A model generated the notes under the pieces. It saw only the letters and a list, made by a program, of their open reading frames with translations, made no database searches and was not told where the DNA came from. Made by a program: the position numbers and the translations under genes. A stretch of DNA of 64,000 nucleotides from NCBI RefSeq assembly GCF_036345255.1, contig NZ_CP107783.1, positions 4,327,501 through 4,391,500 of the forward strand, read 5' to 3'. Source of the DNA: Streptomyces sp. NBC_00569. Its GTDB lineage: Bacteria > Actinomycetota > Actinomycetes > Streptomycetales > Streptomycetaceae. Positions 51,318 to 59,424 of this stretch are shown here, one piece after another. Position 1 is the first letter of the stretch. Each line of letters opens with the position of its first letter.

Positions 51318-53068
51318 ACCGGGGGCGGGGCGCGGGTGAGGGCCTCCGCGGCCGACGCGGGCTCTTCCCTGGCCTGCGCGAGCGGGTCCCTGGCCTGCGC
51401 GAGCAGGCGGGGGGCCGACGCGGGCAGGCGGGTGGCCGGAGTCGGCGGTTCCACTCCCTGCGCGCCAAGCTCACCCTCGTGAACGTCGCGCTGCTCGCCC
51501 TCGGCATCGTCGCCGCGACCGCCGTCAGCCTCATCGGGATGCGCCACTACCTCCTCGAGAACGTCGACGCCGAGCTGACGTCGTCACGCACCTCTCTCCA
51601 GCGCACCGGCCTCACCCTCAAACAGATCGAGTCGCTCAGCGAACTGGGCATCGCCCTCGACAAACTCTCCCCCGGCCCCCACTCGACCGACAGCGGCGCG
51701 AGTTCACTGCCACGCAACGAGACCGTGTTCGTGGCCGTCGACCGGGCCGGCGAGCCCATCACCGTAGGCACTCTGCGCCCCACCGCCCGCCAGCGCGACC
51801 TCGCCTCCGCGGTCGACGACCCGAAGGCGCTCGCCACCGCCGACGAGCCGCACGACGTCACCGTGCACGGCGACCCGTACCGCGCGGTGGGCGCCCGCCT
51901 CGCCGACGGTACGACCGTGCTGCTCGCCACCTCGACGGCCAACGTCCAGACCGGCATCCACAAAGCGCTCAGGCTCGACATCACCCTCGGCACGGGCCTG
52001 CTCACCCTGCTCGCCGTCCTCACGATGATCGGCGTCAGCCACCGGATGCGGCCCCTCGAAGACATGGTCGAGACCGCGTCGGCCATCGCCGACGGAGACC
52101 TCGCACGACGCGTGCCCCCGCACCACGACACCGCTCTGGAGGTCGAACAGCTGCGGCTCGCCCTCAACTCCATGCTCCACCAGGTCGAAACGGCGTTCGA
52201 GACCCGTGAACGCAGCGCCGCGCAACTGCGGCGGTTCGTCGCCGACGCCTCCCACGAACTGCGCACGCCGCTCGCCGCGATCCGCGGCTACCTCCAGCTC
52301 TACGACAAGGGGATGCTCCGCGACCCGGCCGAACGCACCCGGGCCCTGGGCCGCGTCCACGCCGAGGCCGACCGCATGAGCCGACTCGTCGACGAACTCC
52401 TCACCCTGGCCCGCCTCGACCAGGGCCCCGAACTGCGCCTGCGGAACGTCGACCTGAGCCGGCTGGTCCGAGAAGCCGCCGACGACCTGCGCGTGCAGCA
52501 GCCGGACCGGCCGGTCCAGGTCGCAGCCGACGGCGCGCTGCTGGTCCGCGCCGACGAGTCGGGCCTGCGCCAGGTCCTCGGGAACCTCCTCGCCAACGTA
52601 CGCACCCACACTCCCCAGGACGCCCCGGTCAGCGTCTCGCTCGAACGCGTGGACGGGACGGTGCGGCTGTGCGTGGCCGACGAGGGGCCCGGGCTCGACG
52701 AGGACGACGCGGCACGGATCTTCGACCGCTTCTTCCGGGCGGGCGGGGGTGCCGGCAGCGGTCTGGGCCTGGCGATCGTGCAAGGGGTGGTGTCGGCGCA
52801 CGGCGGCGAGGTGTCCGTGCGCACGGCTCCGGGGGCGGGGGTGCGGGTGACGGTGGTTCTGCCAGGGGGCGGGGGGCCTGTGGGCCCGGCTGTGGCTGAG
52901 CAAATTCCCTTGGGTGAGGGGCTTCCCGTGGGTGAAGGTTCCGGGAGTGGAGGTCCCGTGGGCGAGGGCCCCGGGAGTGGGGCCACCACGTCGGAGCCGG
53001 TCAGATCCAGCCGAGCTGCCACAACCGGAACACGCCGGTCCCGTCCGACAGATACTGCCCGCCGGTGA
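51314..53068 (+). CDS. Sensor histidine kinase
   Basis: 584 residues. An Arg/Gly-rich start precedes TM1 (LTLVNVALLALGIVAATAVS), a 140-residue extracytoplasmic sensor region, TM2 (LGTGLLTLLAVLTMIGVSHR) and a HAMP domain (LEDMVETASAIADGDLARRV). The HisKA box is RRFVADASHELRTPLAAIRG with the phospho-His; the ATPase boxes are LRQVLGNLLANVRTHTP, VADEGPGLDEDDAARIFDRF and GSGLGLAIVQGVVSAHGG. It pairs with the response regulator before it. A Gly/Ser/Pro-rich tail overlaps the convergent binding-protein gene by 68 bp. Confidence 0.93.
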   Translation: MNRGRGAGEGLRGRRGLFPGLRERVPGLREQAGGRRGQAGGRSRRFHSLRAKLTLVNVALLALGIVAATAVSLIGMRHYLLENVDAELTSSRTSLQRTGLTLKQIESLSELGIALDKLSPGPHSTDSGASSLPRNETVFVAVDRAGEPITVGTLRPTARQRDLASAVDDPKALATADEPHDVTVHGDPYRAVGARLADGTTVLLATSTANVQTGIHKALRLDITLGTGLLTLLAVLTMIGVSHRMRPLEDMVETASAIADGDLARRVPPHHDTALEVEQLRLALNSMLHQVETAFETRERSAAQLRRFVADASHELRTPLAAIRGYLQLYDKGMLRDPAERTRALGRVHAEADRMSRLVDELLTLARLDQGPELRLRNVDLSRLVREAADDLRVQQPDRPVQVAADGALLVRADESGLRQVLGNLLANVRTHTPQDAPVSVSLERVDGTVRLCVADEGPGLDEDDAARIFDRFFRAGGGAGSGLGLAIVQGVVSAHGGEVSVRTAPGAGVRVTVVLPGGGGPVGPAVAEQIPLGEGLPVGEGSGSGGPVGEGPGSGATTSEPVRSSRAATTGTRRSRPTDTARR

Positions 53069-54557
53069 CGTCCTCCGTGCTGAGCACGTACTCCTTGCGC
53101 TGCCACAGAGGGATGAGCGGGACGTCGCGCGCGACCGCTTCCTGAAGCTTGCGGAAGTCGCCCATGGTGCGGCTGCGGTCCTCGTACTGCTGACTGGCCT
53201 GGATCAGGCCGTCGACCTCTTTGCTGCTGTATCCGTTGTGCATGCCGGACCCGGTGCGCACGAGCTGCGCGGTGAACGTGTCCGGATCGGGGAAGTCCGG
53301 CAGCCAGCCGACCGCGTACGCGTCGAGCTTCCCGCTCGCGTACCGCTTCTGGAAGTCGGTCCACTCGTAGTAGCGCAGGCTCACCTTGAACAGTCCGCTC
53401 GCCTCCAACTGCCGCTTGACCTCCTTCGCCTCCGACGCGGACGCGGCGCCGCGCGAGTACGCGAACTCGAAGCGGACCGGCGTACTGACCCCGGCCTCCT
53501 GGAGCAGCGTGCGCGCACGGGCGGCGTCCGGCTTCGGATACGCGTCGAAGAACGCGGTCGTGTGCCCGGTGATGCCGCGCGGGATCAGGGAGTAGAGGGA
53601 GTCGACGGTGCCTTGGTACGTCGAGGCGACCAGCCGGTCCCGGTCGACGAGCGTGGCGAGGGCCTGCCGCACCCGGCGGTCGTGCAGCGGGCGGCCCGTC
53701 CGCACATTGAGGACGAGGTTCCGGGTCTCCGCGCTGTCGACCTCGGTGAGCCGATCCCCCTTGTCGCTCGGCGCGTACGAGGCGAGCAGCGCGGGCGGCA
53801 GCTGCCGCGCGGCGACGTCGACCGAACGGGCCTTCCAGGCGGACTCGAGGGCGGCCGAGTCCTTGAAGTAGCGCAGGGTGGTGGGCTCCCCGACACTCTT
53901 GGCCGCGCCCTGGTAGCCGGCGTTGGGGACGAGCTTCGCCTGCTTGCCGGGCGTGTACGAGCTGAGGCGGTAGGGGCCGGTGCCGTCGACGCGGGTACGG
54001 GTGCGCAGGCTGTGCGCGGGGTACTGGGTGCTGTCGACGATGGAACCGGCGCCCGTGGCGACCTTGAACGGGAACGTCGCGTCGGGCGAGGACAGCCGGA
54101 AGGTCACCGTCCGCGCACCGCTCGTCTCGACCTTGCCGAGGGTGTCGAGCAAGGTGGCGGGCCCCACCGGAGAGTTGATGGCCCTGACCCGGTCGAAGGA
54201 GAACTTCACGTCCTTGGCCGTCACCGCGCGACCACTCGGGAACGTCAGCCCGTCACGCAGCTCGCAACGGTAGGTACGCAGCCCGTGGCCGACGAACCCG
54301 CAGTGCTTCGCGGCATCCGGCACGGGCGCGGCGCCACCCGCGTCGAAGGTCAGGAGCGACTGGAACACGTTGCTGTACAGCGCCCATGATCCGGCGTCGT
54401 ACGCACCGGCCGGATCGAGCGACGTCACGGCGTCGGTCGTCCCGACGGTGATCGTCTTCCCCTGCTCGTCCTGATCCGGAAGAAGCTGCCATGCGCCGGC
54501 TCCGGCGGCGGCAAGCACTATGAACATCGCAAAAACCCGCATGCGAATCGACCGCAT
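53001..54557 (-). CDS. ABC transporter family 5 (peptide/nickel-type) substrate-binding protein, orphan
   Basis: 518 residues, SBP_bac_5 fold. It starts RMRVFAMFIVLAAAGAGAWQ, a membrane anchor or signal without a lipobox Cys, unusual for a Gram-positive binding protein. Then VTSLDPAGAYDAGSWALYSN, CELRDGLTFPSGRAVTAKDV, DGTGPYRLSSYTPGKQAKLV and AVGWLPDFPDPDTFTAQLV. No permease or ATPase genes adjoin it. A Crp-type site lies just upstream, suggesting global nutrient control. It probably binds peptides or other solutes at the cell surface. Confidence 0.9.
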   Translation of the reverse strand: MRSIRMRVFAMFIVLAAAGAGAWQLLPDQDEQGKTITVGTTDAVTSLDPAGAYDAGSWALYSNVFQSLLTFDAGGAAPVPDAAKHCGFVGHGLRTYRCELRDGLTFPSGRAVTAKDVKFSFDRVRAINSPVGPATLLDTLGKVETSGARTVTFRLSSPDATFPFKVATGAGSIVDSTQYPAHSLRTRTRVDGTGPYRLSSYTPGKQAKLVPNAGYQGAAKSVGEPTTLRYFKDSAALESAWKARSVDVAARQLPPALLASYAPSDKGDRLTEVDSAETRNLVLNVRTGRPLHDRRVRQALATLVDRDRLVASTYQGTVDSLYSLIPRGITGHTTAFFDAYPKPDAARARTLLQEAGVSTPVRFEFAYSRGAASASEAKEVKRQLEASGLFKVSLRYYEWTDFQKRYASGKLDAYAVGWLPDFPDPDTFTAQLVRTGSGMHNGYSSKEVDGLIQASQQYEDRSRTMGDFRKLQEAVARDVPLIPLWQRKEYVLSTEDVTGGQYLSDGTGVFRLWQLGWI

Positions 54558-54569
54558 CGCGCCCCTCCC

Positions 54570-54587
54570 CAGTGACGTGGATCACTG
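54570..54587 (-). promoter_or_regulatory. Crp-type palindrome upstream of the binding protein
   Basis: CAGTGA (54570-54575) and TCACTG (54582-54587) form an inverted repeat. On the coding strand it reads GTGATCCACGTCAC, which fits the GTG-N6-GNCAC pattern known for Streptomyces Crp. It lies 13-30 nt before the ATG at 54557. Confidence 0.55.
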
Positions 54588-54766
54588 AATCACAGGAGTT
54601 TGAGCTGTGGGAAGAGAAGGTGATGAGGTTTCGGAGACCGGGAGGCATCTTGTGAGCAGCCTGTGAGCAAGGGGGTTTCGAGCCTGTTTCGAGGCGGGGT
54701 GTTTCTGGGGTCGGGCGGCTCTTTGCAGGGGGCCGGGGTGATACGTCGTACCTCCCCCGGCCTCCC

Positions 54767-56059
54767 TCACGCCCGCTTCGACGCCAGCTCGACGACCGTG
54801 ATGTCCGACGGCGCGCCCACCCGGACCGGCGGGCCCCACGCACCGGCGCCCCGGCTCACGTACAACTGCGTGTCGCCGTATCGCTCCAGGCCTGCGAGCG
54901 TCGGGTTCGCCGCGTCGGCGATGAAGTTGCCCGGCCAGAGCTGGCCACCGTGAGTGTGACCCGACAGCTGGAGGTCGACGCCGTGCTTCACCGCCTGGTG
55001 GATCATCACGGGCTGGTGGGCGAGGAGGACGGCGGCGCGACCGGGGTCGCGGTCCCCGAGCGCCTTGTCGTAGTCGGGCCCGTCGCCGTAGTTCTCGCCG
55101 GTCACGTCGTTCACCCCGGCCAGGTCGAACGCGCCCATCTCCACGCGCGCGTTCTCCAGGGGCCGCAGGCCGATCTCACGTACGTGCTCGACCCACGGCT
55201 CGGCGCCCGAGAAGTACTCGTGGTTGCCCGTCACGAAGTACGTGCCGTGCCGTGCCCGCAGCCCCGCAAGCGGCGCGACGGCCGGCGCCAGGTCCTCGAC
55301 ACTGCCGTCGACCAGGTCCCCGACGACCGCGATCAGGTCGGGCTGCGTGGAGTTGATCGTGTCGACCACCCGCTGGGCGAACCCCCGGCCCAGAACCGGG
55401 CCCAGGTGGATGTCGCTGACGACCGCGATCCTGAACCCGTGCGCGGAACGCGGCAGCCGGGCCAGCGGAACCGTGACCCGCTTCACCCTGGGCCCGCGCA
55501 GCACACCGTACGCACCGTTCCCGACGATCCCGGTGGCCGCGACCACGGCGGCACCACCGACGACGCGAGAGACGAAGAGCCGACGCGAGGGGTCGGCCGC
55601 GGCCGATGGCGTGACGGGCTCGGGCGTGGTGGGGGTTGGGGTTGAAGTGGTGGTCGCGGTGGGCAGCTCGTCGGGCTCGCGCGTCGGAACCAGCACGGGC
55701 TCCGGCACGGGCCCCGGCTCCGCGCCGCCCGGCCCGGACCTGCGGTCGAGGTAACGCCGCAGCAGGGGGCGCACCACTTCACCCACCAGGACCGCGAGCA
55801 CCAGATAGATGGAGAAGGCCATCCACAAGAACCCGGGCCAGGACAGAACCTGCTGCAGCCAGAACGGCGCACCGGCCCGCTCGCTCGCCACCGCCGCGAA
55901 CATCAGCAACGGCCCCAGCACGAACACGGCCGTGCCCGCCCGCCGCGCAAGACCGGCGCGGACCGTGGTGTCGCGCACCAGTCGGCGCCACGCGTACCAG
56001 TGCAGACCGGCGAAGGCCGCGAGCGAGGCGACCCCTGCGATCACTAAGACGGCGATCAC
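54767..56059 (-). CDS. Membrane-anchored metallophosphoesterase
   Basis: 430 residues. The N-terminal half has four TM segments (MIAVLVIAGVASLAAFAGLH, AGTAVFVLGPLLMFAAVASE and others) and a Pro/Thr-rich linker. The catalytic domain has all calcineurin-like motifs in order: AVVSDIHLGPVLG, AVVGDLVDGS, YFVTGNHEYFSG and QLSGHTHGGQLWPGN. It resembles YkuE/YaeI-type phosphodiesterases acting at the membrane. GTG 56059 follows GGAG and overlaps the stop of the micro-ORF at 56056. Substrate unknown, possibly lipid or cyclic phosphodiester. Confidence 0.9.
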   Translation of the reverse strand: MIAVLVIAGVASLAAFAGLHWYAWRRLVRDTTVRAGLARRAGTAVFVLGPLLMFAAVASERAGAPFWLQQVLSWPGFLWMAFSIYLVLAVLVGEVVRPLLRRYLDRRSGPGGAEPGPVPEPVLVPTREPDELPTATTTSTPTPTTPEPVTPSAAADPSRRLFVSRVVGGAAVVAATGIVGNGAYGVLRGPRVKRVTVPLARLPRSAHGFRIAVVSDIHLGPVLGRGFAQRVVDTINSTQPDLIAVVGDLVDGSVEDLAPAVAPLAGLRARHGTYFVTGNHEYFSGAEPWVEHVREIGLRPLENARVEMGAFDLAGVNDVTGENYGDGPDYDKALGDRDPGRAAVLLAHQPVMIHQAVKHGVDLQLSGHTHGGQLWPGNFIADAANPTLAGLERYGDTQLYVSRGAGAWGPPVRVGAPSDITVVELASKRA

Positions 56060-56145
56060 GACGCCGCTCCCCCCGTTGAGTTCATCGCGCTGTTCGCAGT
56101 GGCGTTCGTTGTGGCGTTCGTAGTGGTGTTCATCGCCGTGTTCAT
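56056..56145 (-). CDS. Possible 29-residue Asn/Thr-rich coupled micro-ORF
   Basis: Begins ATG 56145, 4 nt after the stop of the SCO4848-family gene, and ends with a TGA that overlaps the metallophosphoesterase GTG (GTGA). The peptide is MNTAMNTTTNATTNATANSA followed by MNSTGGAAS, made of NT/NA repeats. It bridges two genes by tight spacing on both sides, as a ribosome-relay or leader peptide would. No Shine-Dalgarno of its own is obvious. Confidence 0.45.
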   Translation of the reverse strand: MNTAMNTTTNATTNATANSAMNSTGGAAS

Positions 56146-56149
56146 CGCG

Positions 56150-56389
56150 TCACGCACGACGCAGGGCACGCAGCCCGCGGAACCCGATGCCCCCAACCAC
56201 CGTCCCCAAGACAAAGGAGACAACGGCGAGCGTCAGATGCACCCAGAGGTAGGCGGTCGGGTCGCCGGCGTCGTCGAAGGCAAGCCCGCTCCCGTCCTTC
56301 CACAGGTTCTTGACGAAAGTGACCCAGATGACCCAGCTCCAGACACCGAAGGCGAGCAGGAACCAGGAGACGGGGCGGCTGAGCTTCAT
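56150..56389 (-). CDS. SCO4848 family small membrane protein
   Basis: 79 residues. MKLSRPVSWFLLAFGVWSWV and LWVHLTLAVVSFVLGTVVGG are two TM segments joined by a loop with NLWKDGSGLAFDDAGDPTAY. This agrees with the family named after S. coelicolor SCO4848, of unknown function. ATG 56389 follows TGAGGG. It lies next to the D,D-carboxypeptidase gene in divergent orientation and precedes the metallophosphoesterase. Confidence 0.8.
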   Translation of the reverse strand: MKLSRPVSWFLLAFGVWSWVIWVTFVKNLWKDGSGLAFDDAGDPTAYLWVHLTLAVVSFVLGTVVGGIGFRGLRALRRA

Positions 56390-56498
56390 ACCCTCAGTAT
56401 CGCCAGTCCTCCGTCCGCACCGCCGCCGGGGTGGGGAGCAGGAGACACAGAACACCTCGGCGGAGACTTACGGGGCCCAGCCATGTACGTTCACGACC

Positions 56499-57851
56499 GT
56501 GCCTGCCTCGAATGAGTCGTATTTCACGACCGTCTCTGCCAAGACCGAGTCCCTTTTCAAGCGTTCCGGTCTGAAGCGTTCCGGTCCTCGGCGTGCCGGG
56601 CGATGGTCCGCCGTCGCCGCCACGGTGGCCGCCTCCGCCACTCTCCTCTCGGTCTGCTGCGCCTCACCCGCACTGGCCGACGACAAGCCGGGATCCTCCA
56701 AAGGCAAGGCGAAGCCGCCGGCCTCGATGTCGACCGTGGGCGGCGCGCAGCTGGGCAAGCCGGGCACACAGGTGAATCTGGCGAACGGCGCCCCCGTCCT
56801 GCCCAAGGATCTGAGCGCACGCTCCTGGATCGTCACGGACGCAGAGTCGGGCCAGGTACTCGCCTCGCACAACGCGCACTGGCGCCTGCCCCCCGCCAGC
56901 ACCCTCAAGATGCTCTTCGCCGACACGGTCCTCCCCAAGTTCCTCAAGACGCAGACGCACAAGGTCGTCCCCTCCGACCTGGCCGGCATCGGCGAGGGCT
57001 CCAGCATGGTCGGCGTCAAGGAGGGCTACACCTACACCGTCCACGACCTGTGGCTCGGCGTGTTCCTCCGCTCCGGCAACGACGCGGTCCACGTCCTGTC
57101 CGCCCTCAACGGCGGTGTCCCGCAGACCGTCAAGGACATGCAGTCCCACGCCGACGAGCTCCAGGCCCTCGACACCCACGTGGTCAGCCCCGACGGCTAC
57201 GACGCCCCCGGCCAGGTCTCCTCCGCCTACGACCTCACTCTCTTCGCCCGCTCGGGCCTGCAGAAGAAGGACTTCCGCGAGTACTGCGCGACGGCGACCG
57301 CGAAGTTCCCCAAGACTCAGAAGAAGGGCAAGACCACCAGCTCCTTCCAGATCCAGAACACCAACCGGCTCATCACCGGCGACATGGGTCTCGACCCCTA
57401 TAAGGGCATCGCCGGGGTCAAGAACGGCAACACCACCAACGCCGGCGCCACCTTCACCGGCGTCGCCGAACGCAACGGCAAGGTCCTCCTCGTCACCGTC
57501 ATGAACCCCGACTCCGGCGAGAACCAGGCGGTCTACCAGGAGACGGCCCGTCTCCTCGACTGGGGTTTCCAGGCCGACGGCAAGGTCACGCCGGTGGGAC
57601 AGCTCGTCCCGCCCAAGAGCGCCGACACCGGCGGCGCCAACGGCTCCTCCGCCAGCCCGAAGGGCGACAAGAAAGCTGCCGCGCCCGACAAGGCCTCGAC
57701 CGCCCACGCCTCCGTCCAGAACGGCTCCAGCGGCATCGGTATCGCCCTGTCCATCACAGGCGGCGCCCTCATCCTCCTGGCCGCGGCCGCTTTCCTCGTC
57801 AACCGCCGCTGGCCCCTGCCCGAACTGGTGCGCCGACTCCCCCGCCGCTGA
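56499..57851 (+). CDS. D-alanyl-D-alanine carboxypeptidase (serine, DacC-like), copy 2
   Basis: About 450 residues, paralogue of the 44469 product. A 30-residue lead and signal peptide (WSAVAATVAASATLLSVCCA, ending SPALA) precede the catalytic domain: PPASTLKMLFADTVLPKF (SxxK), FLRSGNDAVHVLSALNGG (SxN) and AGVKNGNTTNAGATF (KNG). A Ser/Lys/Ala linker and a C-terminal TM (IGIALSITGGALILLAAAAF) follow. GTG 56499 has TACGTT 7 nt upstream, a leaderless pattern. It should trim pentapeptides in peptidoglycan. Confidence 0.92.
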   Translation: MPASNESYFTTVSAKTESLFKRSGLKRSGPRRAGRWSAVAATVAASATLLSVCCASPALADDKPGSSKGKAKPPASMSTVGGAQLGKPGTQVNLANGAPVLPKDLSARSWIVTDAESGQVLASHNAHWRLPPASTLKMLFADTVLPKFLKTQTHKVVPSDLAGIGEGSSMVGVKEGYTYTVHDLWLGVFLRSGNDAVHVLSALNGGVPQTVKDMQSHADELQALDTHVVSPDGYDAPGQVSSAYDLTLFARSGLQKKDFREYCATATAKFPKTQKKGKTTSSFQIQNTNRLITGDMGLDPYKGIAGVKNGNTTNAGATFTGVAERNGKVLLVTVMNPDSGENQAVYQETARLLDWGFQADGKVTPVGQLVPPKSADTGGANGSSASPKGDKKAAAPDKASTAHASVQNGSSGIGIALSITGGALILLAAAAFLVNRRWPLPELVRRLPRR

Positions 57852-57863
57852 CGGGACCCGTCC

Positions 57864-57894
57864 GGGAGTACCACCGCTGTCCGGCGGTGCTCCC
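57864..57894 (+). terminator. Terminator hairpin after D,D-carboxypeptidase copy 2
   Basis: GGGAGTACCACCG (57864-57876) pairs with CGGCGGTGCTCCC (57882-57894), with two non-Watson-Crick positions, 13 nt after the stop. The convergent YihY gene ends at 57929, so it may serve both. Confidence 0.7.
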
Positions 57895-57928
57895 GCTGTC
57901 TGGCTCGAGTGCACCGGCGCCGTCTGTC

Positions 57929-58849
57929 TCAGGCGGCGTCGGCCCGCGCCGCCCCCGGCGGCTCCACCCCCGGCTCGGCCTCGTCCGCCACCTCCGGGTC
58001 GGGCTGCCCCCGCGTGGCCGTCCAGGCCGCGCAGAACAACAGCAGCTTCGCCGTGAAGTTGATCCACAGCATCAGGGCCACCGGCGTCCCGAACGCCCCG
58101 TACATGCTCTTCGACGCCACCTCCCTCATATAGCTGCCCAGCAACAGCTTCAGCAGCTCGAACCCCGCCGCCCCGATCAGCGCCGCCGTCAACAGCTGCC
58201 GCCGATGCGGGTGAACCCCCGGCAGCAGCGTCAGCACATAGAGCAGCAGCAGGAAGTCCGCGAGCACGGCGATCGCGAACGCCACCGCCCTGAGCAGCGC
58301 GCCTCCCCATCCCTCATGGGAGATGCCGAGCTCGCCCGCCGTCCACCCGACCGCGCTCGAGGCGAGCATCGATGCCGCCAACGAGAGCAGTCCGGCCCCG
58401 CCCAGCCCCACCAGGACCCCGGCGTCCCTGACCTTGCGCATGACCGGGTTCTCCTCCGGGTCCTCCAACTCCCAGACGGCGCGCAGACACTCTCTTATCG
58501 AGCCGACCCACCCGATGCCGGTGAAGAGCAGCAACGCCCCCGCCACCAGACCCACCGTTGCCGCGTTCGCGACGAGCGCGCCCAGGTCCAACTGGTCGGA
58601 GATGCCGGGCACCTGCTCCGCGATCTTGTCCTGGAGCGTCTTCTGCCGCTCCTCGCTGAGCGTGCCGGCCGCGATCGCCGCGGCCACGGTCAGCAGCGGG
58701 AACAGTGCCAGGAAGCTGATGAACGTCATCGCCGCCGCGAGCCGCGTCCAGTGCACCTGGTCGAGCCGCTCGTAGGCGAACCACGCGTGCGTACGCATGA
58801 GCCGCTCGACGATCGGCCCGACACCGGGGAGTCTCTTCAGCCAGTCCAT
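57929..58849 (-). CDS. YihY/BrkB family membrane protein
   Basis: 306 residues with about six TM segments. WTRLAAAMTFISFLALFPLL, TVGLVAGALLLFTGIGWVGS, GLGGAGLLSLAASMLASSAV, FAIAVLADFLLLLYVLTLLP and GAFGTPVALMLWINFTAKLL fit the YihY family, formerly called RNase BN. Function unknown, possibly transport or envelope maintenance. It is the last gene of the leftward decaprenyl-phosphate operon; its start overlaps the GtrA gene by 13 nt. Confidence 0.9.
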   Translation of the reverse strand: MDWLKRLPGVGPIVERLMRTHAWFAYERLDQVHWTRLAAAMTFISFLALFPLLTVAAAIAAGTLSEERQKTLQDKIAEQVPGISDQLDLGALVANAATVGLVAGALLLFTGIGWVGSIRECLRAVWELEDPEENPVMRKVRDAGVLVGLGGAGLLSLAASMLASSAVGWTAGELGISHEGWGGALLRAVAFAIAVLADFLLLLYVLTLLPGVHPHRRQLLTAALIGAAGFELLKLLLGSYMREVASKSMYGAFGTPVALMLWINFTAKLLLFCAAWTATRGQPDPEVADEAEPGVEPPGAARADAA

Positions 58850-59424
58850 GATCCGAGCCTGCCCTCCCTGACCGTTCTCGCACGTCTCGCCGGAATCGCC
58901 GCCGGGAAGACAAGGGTCCGAGTACCCCAGAACCTCAGAACCGTGGCCAGCATCATGCCCACCCCCGCCCCGGACACCGTGTCCGCGCGCTGCGACGTGA
59001 GCCCGAGCCCGTAATGCGACACGGCGATGCACAACAACTGCACCACCGCCCCCGCCACATTGACCGCGAAGAACACCCCGTACTGCCGCAGCCGTGACAC
59101 CTCGATCGCCGTCCGCCGATAGGTACCGAGCGCGTTCCCCCCGTACGCGACCGTGCAACCGGCCAGGAAAGACAGCGACTTGGCGGTGAGCGGATTCCAG
59201 CCCGCCGGCCCCCGCAACCATACGAACAGCCCCAGGTCGACGGCGTACGCACAGCTCCCCACCAGCGCGAACCCCGCCAACTCGGGCCCAAGACCCTTCA
59301 TCCACCACCACCCCCGAACCCACCACGACCGCTCCTCCCCCATGCCCCCACGGGACGCGCCTTCCTTGGACGGGCCGCCCCCCTGCAAACCCTGATCCGA
59401 CACCCCCTCGCCTTCCGCGTTCAC
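58837..59424 (-). CDS. GtrA family protein (candidate decaprenyl-phospho-arabinose flippase)
   Basis: 195 residues with four TM segments: LAGFALVGSCAYAVDLGLFV, SLSFLAGCTVAYGGNALGTY, YGVFFAVNVAGAVVQLLCIA and SGAGVGMMLATVLRFWGTRT. The ending RFWGTRTLVFP is typical of GtrA proteins. In mycobacteria a GtrA member (Rv3789) sits with the DprE genes and is linked to moving or organising decaprenyl-phosphoryl-arabinose. GTG 59424 overlaps the UbiA stop (GTGA). The 35-residue lead is unusual for the family. Confidence 0.85.
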   Translation of the reverse strand: MNAEGEGVSDQGLQGGGPSKEGASRGGMGEERSWWVRGWWWMKGLGPELAGFALVGSCAYAVDLGLFVWLRGPAGWNPLTAKSLSFLAGCTVAYGGNALGTYRRTAIEVSRLRQYGVFFAVNVAGAVVQLLCIAVSHYGLGLTSQRADTVSGAGVGMMLATVLRFWGTRTLVFPAAIPARRARTVREGRLGSWTG

